A stretch of 58,306 nt of DNA from a virus, in the IMG/VR virus record IMGVR_UViG_3300005841_000038, positions 1-58,306 of that record. One strand, 5' to 3'. Positions 22,936 through 31,735 of this stretch are shown here, piece by piece. The position numbers and the translations under genes are program-made. The notes beneath the pieces were generated by a model, which saw only the letters and a program-made list of their open reading frames with translations, searched no databases and was not told the origin of the DNA. Positions within the stretch are counted from its first letter, which is position 1. Every line of letters begins with the position of its first letter.

Positions 22936-23286
22936 ATGGCGAATCAACGACGTACCTCGAAGCATGAGCAGGACTTCCGCGCTCGCCGTCTCGCGCGACT
23001 TGCGCAGCGTGCGGGCAAGGCTGCCGCGACAGCGCCAGCGGCCAAACCCAAGGGCAAGGGCAAGCCGAAGGCTGACAAGCCGGCGGCCAGGCCTCCGGCG
23101 AGGGTTGCGACGAATCCGCATCCCGCGCCGCTGCCGCCTGCGCCGTCGGTTCCGCACACGCCGCACACGCCACCGGCGCCGCATGCGGCCAAGGATGTCG
23201 ACGGGGCGTTCGACGATAAGTCGTCCGAGCACCTGACGCCGCCCGAGAAGCGGCATTGGTTCGGCCGCAAGAGCGACAAGGAGTAG
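22936..23286 (+). CDS. Basic Ala/Pro-rich protein
   Basis: Protein of 116 residues from ATG 22936. An Arg/Lys-rich N-terminal helix is followed by Ala/Lys/Pro-rich disorder (AAKPKGKGKPKADKPAAR) and a charged C-terminus. No domain. It lies between capsid and connector genes, so it may be a minor head component. Confidence 0.5.
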   Translation: MANQRRTSKHEQDFRARRLARLAQRAGKAAATAPAAKPKGKGKPKADKPAARPPARVATNPHPAPLPPAPSVPHTPHTPPAPHAAKDVDGAFDDKSSEHLTPPEKRHWFGRKSDKE

Positions 23287-23294
23287 ACTCCGTT

Positions 23295-23675
23295 ATGGCG
23301 GACATCGCCTGGACGGACGTCACCGCTCGGTTTCCGAACGATGCCGAGCTCGCAGCCGTTGATCCGGACGTCGCCGGGGCTGGCTGGGCGGCGCTCGCCA
23401 ACGGCCTTTCGGCGTCGTTCTTCGGTGGCAAGGATTCCGAGAAGTACAAGACCGCGAGAATTCTCTACGCTGCGCACTTCGCGCTCGGCGGCGGCACTGG
23501 CGGAGGGCAGGTCGCCGCCGGGCCGGTGATCGAGCAGACCGAGGGCGGCGTCACCGAGCGCTACGCCGTGACGTCTACGACGTCGGTAGACGGCGTGCAC
23601 AACGCCACCAGCTACGGCCGGCTGTTCGATGAGCTGATGCGTAGCTGCCCGAGGCGGCTCGGGGTCACGACGTGA
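23295..23675 (+). CDS. Head-tail connector protein (DUF4054-like)
   Basis: Protein of 126 residues from ATG 23295. The pattern DVTARFPNDAELAAVDP, GLSASFFGGKDSEKYKTARILYAAHFAL and ERYAVTST fits DUF4054 adaptor proteins that bind under the portal. Position after capsid is canonical. Confidence 0.7.
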   Translation: MADIAWTDVTARFPNDAELAAVDPDVAGAGWAALANGLSASFFGGKDSEKYKTARILYAAHFALGGGTGGGQVAAGPVIEQTEGGVTERYAVTSTTSVDGVHNATSYGRLFDELMRSCPRRLGVTT

Positions 23676-24253
23676 CCAAGAACGTCGAGGTGAACGATCG
23701 CATCTGGCAGGCGCTACAGAAGCGCGCGCAGGAACTCTCGCACCACGCCGCGAAGGTTGGAATCATCGGCACGCAGGCGACGGAGCAGCATCGTGACGCC
23801 GATAAAGAGCGGCAGGCATGGAAGGCACTGCGCAAAAAGAAGGTGCGCAAGACTGCGGCCAACAAGGAAGCTCTCCGCGAGGCGCTGAGCGCGGCGATGC
23901 AGCAGTCCGGGGCGACCGGCGCGACGAATGTCGAGATCGCGGTCGCGATGGAGCTCGGCACGGCCACGATCCCATCCCGCCCGTTCATTCGCCAAGCGTT
24001 TCTGACGCGCAGGGGGCCATTCGAGGCGCTTGCAGCAAGGCTGGCCAAGGCCTTTTTGCTGGGGAAGATGAGCGCCGAGCAGGTGATGGGGTTACTCGGC
24101 GCATGGGGGCAAAACGCGATCAAGGCGACGATCACGCGCACCGGGTCCTTTGCTCCGCTGGCACCGGCGACGATCAGGCGCAAGGGCTCGAGTCGTCCGC
24201 TCGTGGATACCGGGCAGCTCGCGAACTCGGTTAGCTGGATCGTGGTCCCATGA
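23672..24253 (+). CDS. Tail completion / HK97 gp10-like neck protein
   Basis: Protein of 193 residues from GTG 23672. Family features are NVEIAVAMELGTATIPSRPF, a helical middle, then PLAPATIRRKGSSRPLVDTGQLANS, as in neck/tail-completion proteins that are mutually paired with the DUF4054 adaptor. Confidence 0.75.
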   Translation: MTKNVEVNDRIWQALQKRAQELSHHAAKVGIIGTQATEQHRDADKERQAWKALRKKKVRKTAANKEALREALSAAMQQSGATGATNVEIAVAMELGTATIPSRPFIRQAFLTRRGPFEALAARLAKAFLLGKMSAEQVMGLLGAWGQNAIKATITRTGSFAPLAPATIRRKGSSRPLVDTGQLANSVSWIVVP

Positions 24254-24474
24254 TGTGCGGTCGCTGTGGCGATCCCGGCCGCGAGATCGAGCTCGTGCGC
24301 GATGGCACCGTGGTTGGCGCAGGCGCGCTTTGTGATGTCTGCTTTGCCGCGGCAGCCGCAGGCGCCGACGAGCTGCGCCGTCAGTTCGAGGAGCTGCTCG
24401 CGGCCGGCATCCCGCGCGACATGGCCAACGACATCATGATCGCCCGCGTCACGGGCGAGGCGGCGCAGGCGTGA
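24250..24474 (+). CDS. Zinc-ribbon small protein in the neck cluster
   Basis: Protein of 74 residues from ATG 24250 (or 24253). C-G-R-C and C-D-V-C pairs form a zinc site; the C-terminal half is helical. It overlaps both neck genes by four bases, but no structural family matches. Function unknown. Confidence 0.55.
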   Translation: MMCGRCGDPGREIELVRDGTVVGAGALCDVCFAAAAAGADELRRQFEELLAAGIPRDMANDIMIARVTGEAAQA

Positions 24475-24848
24475 GTCTCAATAGCGTCAAGTTTCCAACC
24501 GGCTCGTACGAGGTCACTCGCACCGAGACGGGCGAATACACGCAAGGGCGTTACGCGTCGGGCGGTACGTCGACGTTTCCGATCGTCGCTGACGTGCAAG
24601 ACGTTACCGGCCGTGTGCTCCACGATATGCCGGAGGGCATGCGCGCCGAAGACACCAAGGTGCTCTACACGATCACCGAGCTCCGCGGGCTCTACCCGAC
24701 GTTGCCCGCAGCTTCCGGGCCCGATGTTCCCGGCAATGAGCCCGACGTCATCTTGATCGAGGGCGAGCGCTATCGCGTGCACACCGTGCAGAAGTTCCGC
24801 GTGTTCGCGAAGCGATATCGCGCATGGGTAGAGCGGATCGCCGCATGA
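24471..24848 (+). CDS. Head closure / neck protein
   Basis: Protein of 125 residues from GTG 24471. Beta-rich (YEVTRTETGEYTQGRYASGG, TFPIVADVQDVTG, ILIEGERYRVHTVQKF) like head-closure proteins of the SPP1 gp16 or DUF3168-adjacent type. Placement after the gp10-like gene supports this. Confidence 0.65.
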   Translation: MSLNSVKFPTGSYEVTRTETGEYTQGRYASGGTSTFPIVADVQDVTGRVLHDMPEGMRAEDTKVLYTITELRGLYPTLPAASGPDVPGNEPDVILIEGERYRVHTVQKFRVFAKRYRAWVERIAA

Positions 24849-26101
24849 TCGTTGCGACGATGGCATCGCTCAAGGGGCGCGAGCCGTTGCTCAAGCGCGT
24901 CATCGACTCGCTCGCACCGCAAGTCGATGCGATCTGCGTGTACCTGAACGGGCACGAGGAGATCCCGACATGCCTGCGCCATCCCAAGGTGCTTCACGCG
25001 GTGCTCAGCAAGGAGGCCGGCTGGCGCGGCGCCGAGGCCAAGCTCTGGTGGTGGGACCGCGACCAGTTCAAGGCGGCGCCCGAGTGGCGCGACGACGACA
25101 TCGCGCTGATCTGCGACGACGACATCGTGTATCCGTCGAACTACGCCGCGCGCATGGTCGCCGAGCTTGCCGCGCATCCACGCTCGGCGGTGTGCGTGCA
25201 CGGCTCGATCATGATGGACCACTTCGTCACCTACGCGGATTCGCGATGGGTGGCGCGCGCTCGAGGACACCTGCTCGCGACGTCACGCGTGCACATCCCC
25301 GGCACCGGCACGATGGCGTTTCGCCGCGGCGATATCGACTTCCGGCTCGCGCGTGACGTGTCGTGGTCGCACTGCGTCGACGTGTGCATGGCGATCGCGA
25401 TGAAGCGCGCAGGCATGCCGTGCTACGCGATCGCGCGGCCGGATGCCTGGCTTGTGCCGATGCCGCTGCCGGTCGGAACCTCGATCTATCGGCAGCGGAC
25501 GGGTGCTCGCAACGAGCAGGTCGAAACCCGGATGCTTGTCGAGCAGGCGCCTTGGGAGCCACTCGAGGCGGGAATGGATGGCTTCGTCGAGCGCGTTGCC
25601 AAACCGACGTGCGTGCGGCCGAACAGAAACTCGATGGCGCCGCGCGAGATCTGGGACTTTCTGGCGCCGCGCCTCGCGGGTCGAGCCGGGACGTTCGTCG
25701 AGCTGGGTAGCGGTCATGGCACTGCAAACCTGCTCGCCGCGCTGCCGCATGGCATGCCGCTGATCTCGGTCGAGCACGACCGCAAGTTCGTCGGCCTGGT
25801 ACGCGGCACGACGTACGTGCATGCGCCGCTCCGCGGTGGTTGGTACGACGCGGGCCTGGTCGCGCGCCGGCTGCCGCCACCGGGCGAGATCGCGGCGGTG
25901 CTCATCGATGGCCCGCCGGGCGGCTACGGGCGCGCAGGCGTGCTCAAGCATCTCGAGCTGTTCGGCAACGCGCCGATCGTGCTCGATGACGTGCACCGTC
26001 CGGCGGAGCTAAGCCTTGCCAAGATCCTCGGCGAGCGGCGCGGGGTGGCGCCCGAGATCCATGAGTGCGGCGGGCGCGCGTTCGCATCGATTGGCTGGTA
26101 G
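24845..26101 (+). CDS. Glycosyltransferase-like / methyltransferase-like fusion
   Basis: Protein of 418 residues from ATG 24845. Residues 1-240 are GT-A-like: TMASLKGREPLLKRVIDSL, a metal-binding acidic cluster in ALICDDDIVYPSNYA, then an acceptor-side GTGTMAFRRGDIDF. Residues 270-418 are Rossmann-like: FVELGSGHGTANLLAAL (SAM glycine loop), LISVEHDRKF (ribose-binding acidic) and AVLIDGPPGG. It is inserted between head-closure and tail-terminator genes. It could glycosylate and methylate virion protein, phage DNA or the host surface; the target is unknown. Confidence 0.72.
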   Translation: MIVATMASLKGREPLLKRVIDSLAPQVDAICVYLNGHEEIPTCLRHPKVLHAVLSKEAGWRGAEAKLWWWDRDQFKAAPEWRDDDIALICDDDIVYPSNYAARMVAELAAHPRSAVCVHGSIMMDHFVTYADSRWVARARGHLLATSRVHIPGTGTMAFRRGDIDFRLARDVSWSHCVDVCMAIAMKRAGMPCYAIARPDAWLVPMPLPVGTSIYRQRTGARNEQVETRMLVEQAPWEPLEAGMDGFVERVAKPTCVRPNRNSMAPREIWDFLAPRLAGRAGTFVELGSGHGTANLLAALPHGMPLISVEHDRKFVGLVRGTTYVHAPLRGGWYDAGLVARRLPPPGEIAAVLIDGPPGGYGRAGVLKHLELFGNAPIVLDDVHRPAELSLAKILGERRGVAPEIHECGGRAFASIGW

Positions 26102-26112
26102 CGGACGTAATC

Positions 26113-26145
26113 CTGTCCGCGGTAGCCGCGGTGTCCTTAGCGTGC
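26113..26145 (+). promoter_or_regulatory. Late promoter candidate 3 (before tail terminator/sheath)
   Basis: TAATCCTGTCC with CTGTCC at 26113-26118, an 18-bp spacer containing a CCGCGG-TAG-CCGCGG hairpin, then TTAGCGTGC at 26137-26145, four bases before GTG 26150. No ribosome binding site. Here the TAAT is not a stop codon of the preceding gene, so its conservation is not due to coding. Confidence 0.6.
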
Positions 26146-26149
26146 TTGC

Positions 26150-26728
26150 GTGGCAGCGATTGCCTGGATCACCATCGAGAACGCAATCCACGCGTGGCTC
26201 GTCGCCGCGACGGGGCTCGCGGCCGGCCAGGTGATCTGGAGCTTGCCCGAGGAGGGCGCCCCTCGCCCCGAACGGCCCTACATCACGGTGCTGATCAATG
26301 AGATCGATCAGTTCGGTCATGATTGGCTCGTCAAGGATGCGGCGCCGGATCCCGAGGAGGGCGCGGAGATCCGTGTACGCGCACGGGGTCAACGCACGGC
26401 GAGGATCCATCTCCGCTGCTTCGGCGTTGATGGCTCGGGTAGCGATGCCGCGAAGATCCTTGTTGACGCGATCGCTGGTCTGCCACTGTCCACCTACGAT
26501 CTCGACCTGGCGGGCGTCGGCATCGCGGACACCGAGGCGGTGCAGACCGTGCCAGGCCGACGTGGCGGCATTCTCGAGCCGCAAGCCACGACGGCAGTGA
26601 ATATCCATCTCGCTTCCGAAGTGGAGGCGCGGTTGCCCGAGGTCGCGCACATCCAGATCCGGATCAACGAGGAGTCGATCGGTGAGGTCGGCGAGCTCTG
26701 GGTTCCGGATCCGCCGCCCGATTCCTGA
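26150..26728 (+). CDS. Tail terminator / neck protein (LIC_12616-like)
   Basis: Protein of 192 residues from GTG 26150. The opening IENAIHAWLVAATGLAAGQVIW and PYITVLINEI fit phage neck-terminator proteins that sit upstream of DUF3383 sheath genes. It likely caps the tail tube and joins it to the neck. Confidence 0.7.
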   Translation: MAAIAWITIENAIHAWLVAATGLAAGQVIWSLPEEGAPRPERPYITVLINEIDQFGHDWLVKDAAPDPEEGAEIRVRARGQRTARIHLRCFGVDGSGSDAAKILVDAIAGLPLSTYDLDLAGVGIADTEAVQTVPGRRGGILEPQATTAVNIHLASEVEARLPEVAHIQIRINEESIGEVGELWVPDPPPDS

Positions 26729-26739
26729 AGGAGATACGC

Positions 26740-28119
26740 ATGTCCATCGACCAGCATGTACCGGTAACCGTCAGCGTGAACAACGCAGGGATCGCGAAAC
26801 AGGGCTTCGGCCTGACTGCGATCCTCACGTACAAGACGGTCTTTCCGGAGCTGTCGCGCGCGTACGCGAAAGTGTCCGACGCGGTCGCGGACGGCTTTGC
26901 GACGGATTCTCCGGAGGGCCGCGCGCTCGCGCGCATCCTCGGTCAGTCGCCGCATCCGGTACAGGTCAAGATGATCCGCGGCACGCGGATCCCGACGCAG
27001 CGCTACGAGCTCGGCGTGCTCGATGTCGTCGAGGGCTTCACGTACAAGATCAACGTCAAGGGCGAGGGCTTCTCGGACACGTTGCTCTCGTACACCGCGC
27101 TTGAGGGCGACGACGAGGACGATATCGTAGCGGCGCTCGTGACGCAGGCGCAGGCGGTCGAGGATCGCAACTACACCGCGAGCGCGGTGGTCGACGCGTC
27201 GGGCCCCGACACGCTGCGCTTCCTCGGCAATGCGCCCGGCGATTGGTTCTCGCTGCAGGTATTCGACACGCTCATGCTGTCGATCGTTCAGAACCACGAC
27301 GATCCGGGCATCGCCGATGACCTCGCCGACGTCATGCTGTACGACCCGGATTGGTACTACCTCGAGACCAACTTCAACAGCTCGGCGACGGTGCTCGAGG
27401 CGGCGGACTTCATCGAGTCGGCCGGGTTCAAGGCGTACATCGTCGATCTCGTCGACAGCGAGATCGAGAATAGCGCGCCCGGCGGCGACGACATCGCATC
27501 GCAGCTCGACGCGCTCGGCTACAAGCGGACGCTCTACGCGTATCACCGCAAGCCGAACGAGATGATGGCCGCCGGCTGGGAGGGGCGCATCTCGCCGCTC
27601 GCTGTCGGTACATGGGATGCCGCGTACAAGCCGATCACCGGCGTGACCGCAGACTCGTTCACTGCAACGCAGATGAACAACATGGACGGCAAGAAGTGCT
27701 CCTATTACAAGGCCGAGGCCGGTCGGAGCTTCACTTGGAACGGCGCCATCGCGAACACCGATTACGGGTTTTTCGACAACACGGTGTCGCTCGACTTCGT
27801 CGTCGACGACATCCAAAAGTCGGTACTCGCCGCGCGGCTCGCGCTCAACAAGGTGGCGTACACCGACGAAGACATCCAGGGCGTCATCAAGGGTGCCGTC
27901 GAGGGCGCTGTCGATCGCGCGAAGTCTGAAGCGCACAAGATCATCGCGCTCGGTATGCCGGGGGACGAGGACGACCCGGAGCCAACGGTGTTCTTCCCGC
28001 GCGTCAAGGATATCGATCCTGGCGCTCGCGCGCTGCGCACGATCCCTGACGGGACCGTCTCATTCCGGCTGCAGGGCGCTGTCAACACGGTGCCTATCAA
28101 TCTCACCGTGACGTTCTAG
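26740..28119 (+). CDS. Contractile tail sheath protein (DUF3383-like)
   Basis: Protein of 459 residues from ATG 26740 with AAGGAG upstream. DUF3383-type sheath: V-x-V-x-V-N-N-A-G-I-A start, a mid region with DIVAALVTQAQAVEDRNYTAS, KRTLYAYHRKPNEMMAAGWEGRI, and an ending V-N-T-V-P-I-N-L-T-V-T-F. Its presence defines a contractile (myovirus) tail. It is the largest product of the tail block apart from the tape measure and fibres. Confidence 0.88.
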   Translation: MSIDQHVPVTVSVNNAGIAKQGFGLTAILTYKTVFPELSRAYAKVSDAVADGFATDSPEGRALARILGQSPHPVQVKMIRGTRIPTQRYELGVLDVVEGFTYKINVKGEGFSDTLLSYTALEGDDEDDIVAALVTQAQAVEDRNYTASAVVDASGPDTLRFLGNAPGDWFSLQVFDTLMLSIVQNHDDPGIADDLADVMLYDPDWYYLETNFNSSATVLEAADFIESAGFKAYIVDLVDSEIENSAPGGDDIASQLDALGYKRTLYAYHRKPNEMMAAGWEGRISPLAVGTWDAAYKPITGVTADSFTATQMNNMDGKKCSYYKAEAGRSFTWNGAIANTDYGFFDNTVSLDFVVDDIQKSVLAARLALNKVAYTDEDIQGVIKGAVEGAVDRAKSEAHKIIALGMPGDEDDPEPTVFFPRVKDIDPGARALRTIPDGTVSFRLQGAVNTVPINLTVTF

Positions 28120-28132
28120 AGAGGAGCCGACG

Positions 28133-28594
28133 ATGGCGCTGCAAAAGTACAATCCCAAGAAAATGACCGGCTCCTGGAAGGGGCTAATCGGCGGCACGCG
28201 TCCATTTGTCGTGCAGTTCGCTGGCGGCTTCATGGACGACACGTTCATCAACGCGAAGTACTCCGGCGATCGCGTGACCGAGCACGAGGGCGCAGACGGC
28301 ACGGTCACCATCGTGCTCAACGCAAGCGAGCTCGCCATGGTCACGCTCCATCTCTCGCAGGGCGCACCTGCGAACCTATTGCTCACGCGCCTGTTCGGTA
28401 GCGCGAAGCGGAACTATCTACCGGTCGGCGCGTTCACGTTCGAGGATCTCAACGGCACAACCTTGATCAAGTCGCCGCAGGCGTACATCAAGACGACGGC
28501 CGAGATCGAATTCGGCAAAGAGGTGAAGGGTCGGAGCTGGGTCTTCGGCCTGACCGAGGCCGAGCTCCGCGTCGGGGACGCAGGCGACTTCTAA
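28133..28594 (+). CDS. Tail tube protein (DUF3277-like)
   Basis: Protein of 153 residues from ATG 28133 with AGAGGAG upstream. KYNPKKMTGSWKG, VVQFAGGFMDDTFINAKYSGDR and DGTVTIVLNASELAMVTLHLSQGAPAN fit DUF3277 tube proteins. It directly follows the sheath, as expected. Confidence 0.82.
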   Translation: MALQKYNPKKMTGSWKGLIGGTRPFVVQFAGGFMDDTFINAKYSGDRVTEHEGADGTVTIVLNASELAMVTLHLSQGAPANLLLTRLFGSAKRNYLPVGAFTFEDLNGTTLIKSPQAYIKTTAEIEFGKEVKGRSWVFGLTEAELRVGDAGDF

Positions 28595-28597
28595 GCC

Positions 28598-29071
28598 ATG
28601 GCGAAGGAGCCAAAAACCACGAAGATCGACGGGCTCGAGGTCACCTCGACCCCGCTGCCGTTCGAGAGGGCGGAGCCGATGCTTCCCGACGTCGGGCAGT
28701 TCCTGGCGCTGATGATCGCGCAGATGTCGAGCGCGTTCGCAGGCGTCGATCTCAAGTCACTCAGCCTCGGCCAGCTCGACGTGAGCCGGCTCGCGCCCGT
28801 GCTATCGGCGGTCTCGATGCACCTCGGAGATGGCAAGCTCTCGAAGCTCGCACCGAAGCTGCTCTCAACGACCACGGTCGTATTCGTCGACCCGATCAGC
28901 GGCGAGCGCGAGCTCAAGGATCTCTCGAAAGCCAAGGATCGAGAGCTCGTGTTCGATGAGCATCCCGCCGCGTACCTTCCGACTGTCTTCTTTGCGGGGA
29001 GGACAACCTACGAACGTTATTTTTCCGAAGCCGTCCTAACCGGCGGCGCGACCCCAAACGGATCGAGCTGA
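28598..29071 (+). CDS. Tail assembly chaperone, short form
   Basis: Protein of 157 residues from ATG 28598. A mainly helical protein with a Pro-rich lead (VTSTPLPFERAEPMLPDVGQFLAL), between tube and tape measure: the G-protein position of lambda. A CCCAAAC slippery heptamer sits four codons before its stop and leads into a second frame, giving the longer GT-like form. Confidence 0.75.
   Translation: MAKEPKTTKIDGLEVTSTPLPFERAEPMLPDVGQFLALMIAQMSSAFAGVDLKSLSLGQLDVSRLAPVLSAVSMHLGDGKLSKLAPKLLSTTTVVFVDPISGERELKDLSKAKDRELVFDEHPAAYLPTVFFAGRTTYERYFSEAVLTGGATPNGSS
29053..29059 (+). other. Programmed -1 frameshift site C_CCA_AAC
   Basis: In the frame of the chaperone gene the codons read ACC CCA AAC, so the heptamer CCCAAAC has the X_XXY_YYZ phase needed for -1 slippage. 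After the slip, reading continues CGG ATC GAG in an open frame of 64 codons to TAG 29251-29253. Tail chaperone pairs in long-tailed phages use exactly this device. Confidence 0.8.
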
Positions 29072-29253
29072 CGGGCCTGCAGCCGGAGCACCTCCGGCCG
29101 CTCAGTCCATTCCGCCTCGTGCAGGCCGGCGTCGGCAGCCACCTCGAGATCGAACAGATGAGCTTGGACGATGTTGACCTCTGGCACCTCTACCTCGACG
29201 CGGTCGACGAGGCCGAGCTCGTCGCGCGTGAGCAGGACAGCGAGGAGGAGTAG
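29059..29253 (+). CDS. Frameshift-encoded extension of the tail chaperone (GT-like)
   Basis: Sixty-four codons read in the -1 frame (RIELTGLQPEHLRPLSPFRL ... DAVDEAELVAREQDSEEE). There is no good start codon or ribosome binding site of its own, so it is made only as a C-terminal extension: 154 plus 64 residues. The extended form is expected to bind the tape measure encoded next. Confidence 0.75.
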   Translation, partial: RIELTGLQPEHLRPLSPFRLVQAGVGSHLEIEQMSLDDVDLWHLYLDAVDEAELVAREQDSEEE

Positions 29254-29255
29254 CC

Positions 29256-30767
29256 ATGCAGGTAGCTGATCTGTTCGGCCTGCTCGGGATCAAGATCGAC
29301 AAGGTCTCGTGGGATCGCGCGAACAAAGCGATCGGTGGCATGGGCAAGTCGCTCGGCGGTCTCATGCAGAAAGCGCAGTCGTGGGGTGGCTCGCTCACCG
29401 GGACGCTCGCACGGCTGACCGCAGGGTACGGCTTCGGCAAGCTCGTCGAGACGGGCCTCAAGTTCAACGCGAACATGGAGGACACCAAGAACCAGATCGC
29501 CGGAATGATGGCGCTGGCGACGAAGACCGATCTCAACGACAACCTCGGCAAGGCTGGCACGCTGCTCGACCACCTGCGCGAGCGGGCGGCCAAGCTGCCG
29601 GGCACGACAGCTGAGTACGCGCAGATGCTCGGCATGCTCACGCAGCCGATCCTCGATGCGAAGCTCAGCATGCAGGATCTCGAGGATCTCACGGTCAATA
29701 GCGTGGTCGGAGCGAAGGCGCTCGGCGTCGAGTGGTCGGCCGCGGCGCGCGACATCGATCAAGCGTTGCGCGGCTCGTTCCACTCCACGGACGTGTTCAC
29801 GGGCAAGCTGCTCGGCTCGCTCGGCTTCAAGGGCGAGGAGGGGCGCGCGCGGTTCAATCAGTTGAGCGCCAAGGATCGAGCTCAAACGCTCAAGCGCGCG
29901 CTCACGCAGAAGCAGCTCACGCAGCTCGCTGCCGCGCAGGGCCAGACTGCCTCCGGCAAGTTCTCGACGCTCGTCGACACCGCGCAGCAAACGCTCGGGC
30001 GCGTGATGGCGCCGCTGTTCGTCAAGCTCGTCGGCTATCTCGAGCAGGTTAACCAATGGCTCGACAAAAACAGCGCCAAGGTTGCTCAGTTTGCCGGCAC
30101 GATCGGCGGGGTCCTCGTGACAGCGCTTGAACAGATCGTCGAGGCGATCAAGTTTCTCGCTGAGAACCCCGAGCTCGCAGCCGGGCTGGGAGTGATCCTC
30201 GGCGTGTTTCTCGCGATGAGCTCGCCGATCACCATGATCGTGATTGCTGTCATTGCGCTGGTGAAAATCGTAAAGGCGCTTGGCCCGGCGTTCGTGGCGG
30301 TGAAGAACGCTGCCGCGGATGCGCTCGGCTGGATCGACGATCAGCTCGTAGCGCTCGGCGGTGCGATCGTGGATCTCGGTGAGACGATCGCCGCGCCGTT
30401 TATTGCTGCGTGGGATGCGGTCAAGGCCGCGTTCGACGCGGTCTACAACTGGATCCGCGACAAGCTCAGTTGGGTCGAGGGCAAGATCGGTTGGCTGGTC
30501 GGCAAGGCCGGGACGATTGCCGGCTTCGTTGGCGGCGGCGTCGGCCTCGCAGCTCCGGCAATTGTCGGCGCAGCTCCGACGATTCCAACGATCCCGGCTC
30601 CGGCTGCGGCAGCTGCGGGCGCCACGACAAACACGACGCTCAACCTCACGCCGACGATCAATGTCAATGGCGTCAGCGACCCGCGAGCTGCCGCGGAAAT
30701 GATGGATCAGAAGCTGCGGCAGACGATGTCGGACGCGTACGCGGCCGCTCGAGGCGGACGGCGATGA
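29256..30767 (+). CDS. Tape measure protein
   Basis: Protein of 503 residues from ATG 29256, with GAGGAG at 29244. Long helical N-terminal half, hydrophobic segments in the middle (AAGLGVILGVFLAMSS, TMIVIAVIALVKIV) and a Gly/Ala-rich part after residue 420. It is short for a tape measure; at about 0.15 nm per residue it predicts a tail near 75 nm. Position after the frameshifted chaperones is canonical. Confidence 0.82.
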   Translation: MQVADLFGLLGIKIDKVSWDRANKAIGGMGKSLGGLMQKAQSWGGSLTGTLARLTAGYGFGKLVETGLKFNANMEDTKNQIAGMMALATKTDLNDNLGKAGTLLDHLRERAAKLPGTTAEYAQMLGMLTQPILDAKLSMQDLEDLTVNSVVGAKALGVEWSAAARDIDQALRGSFHSTDVFTGKLLGSLGFKGEEGRARFNQLSAKDRAQTLKRALTQKQLTQLAAAQGQTASGKFSTLVDTAQQTLGRVMAPLFVKLVGYLEQVNQWLDKNSAKVAQFAGTIGGVLVTALEQIVEAIKFLAENPELAAGLGVILGVFLAMSSPITMIVIAVIALVKIVKALGPAFVAVKNAAADALGWIDDQLVALGGAIVDLGETIAAPFIAAWDAVKAAFDAVYNWIRDKLSWVEGKIGWLVGKAGTIAGFVGGGVGLAAPAIVGAAPTIPTIPAPAAAAAGATTNTTLNLTPTINVNGVSDPRAAAEMMDQKLRQTMSDAYAAARGGRR

Positions 30768-31735
30768 CCACGATCGACGGATACCCGATCGACTGCGTGA
30801 CCGACGAGCGGCTCACCTACGAGAGCGAGGTGACCGAGTTTCCGATCGAGAACGGCGCGCCGGTTGCGGACCACATTATCGCGAAGCGCCCCGTACTCGA
30901 GCTTGAGGGCGTGGTCAGCGACACGCCGATCGGTGCGATCGCGAACGACATCACGCGCACGAGCCTGTCGGGCTCCACGCTGCCATCGCGTGACGCGTTC
31001 GACCGCTTCGTGCAGCTCCATGGCGATCGGCGCTCGATCACCGTGGAGTGCTCGTTCGGCAAGTTCGACGATATGGTGCTGACGTCGCTCACGCCGACGC
31101 GCGACAAGACCACGCTCAAGGCGTTCAAGTTCACGGCGACGTTTCGCCAGATCGAGATCCGACAGAACAACCGCACCACGATCCGCGTCGCTGTGCCTGG
31201 CGCGTCCGGGCTTCGCAACTTCGGCGCGCTGCTCGGCCAGCTCAAGGATATGGGCGTCACGTTCGTCACCAGTCGTCCGGCCGATCCGCAGCTACGCGCG
31301 CTCAAAATTCGGGCAGGCGATCGATTGATTTCGACCACGACGCACAAGCAGCGGCTCGCTACCTCGCTCAAGAAAGGCGGCATCAACTCCTCGGGCCTGC
31401 AGACCACCGAGACGGGCGACGTCGTTAAGTCGAACGGATGGGACCTCTGGGAGAAAGCTGGCTTTGGTCCCGAGGGCAAGATGGATCACTACGGGCTCGA
31501 GCCGTTCGAGACCGAGACGAGCGATGGCTACGTCACCGGCCACAACAAGCAGGATTACTACCCGTACACGTCGCACATCACGTCGACGAGCATCCAGGGC
31601 AGGCGCGTGCATTGGGACTACCGATCGTCATCCTGGGTCGACGATGAGAGCAACGTCATCGTGAAAAAGCCGCCCAAGGGTGAGGATCGCTGGAAGGGCG
31701 TAACCGTGGCGCGAGCGCCGGGGCCCAAGCCGTGA
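30764..31735 (+). CDS. Distal tail / baseplate protein (Dit-like N-terminus)
   Basis: Protein of 323 residues from ATG 30764. Residues 1-140 fit the Dit-like domain of myophages (TYESEVTEFPIENGAPVADH, KRPVLELEGVVSDTPIG, and a closing TATFRQIEIRQN). The C-terminal half is Gly/Ser/Thr-rich with no clear domain. It connects tube to hub. Confidence 0.72.
   Translation: MTTIDGYPIDCVTDERLTYESEVTEFPIENGAPVADHIIAKRPVLELEGVVSDTPIGAIANDITRTSLSGSTLPSRDAFDRFVQLHGDRRSITVECSFGKFDDMVLTSLTPTRDKTTLKAFKFTATFRQIEIRQNNRTTIRVAVPGASGLRNFGALLGQLKDMGVTFVTSRPADPQLRALKIRAGDRLISTTTHKQRLATSLKKGGINSSGLQTTETGDVVKSNGWDLWEKAGFGPEGKMDHYGLEPFETETSDGYVTGHNKQDYYPYTSHITSTSIQGRRVHWDYRSSSWVDDESNVIVKKPPKGEDRWKGVTVARAPGPKP

Noticed and set aside
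26143-26160. Sigma54-like GTGGCAGCGATTGCC near 26150
   Set aside because: The spacing between GG and GC is 10 instead of 12, and it lies within the coding start; not seen at the other late gaps.
26494-27936. 480-codon reverse ORF
   Set aside because: Antisense to the sheath gene; no motif.
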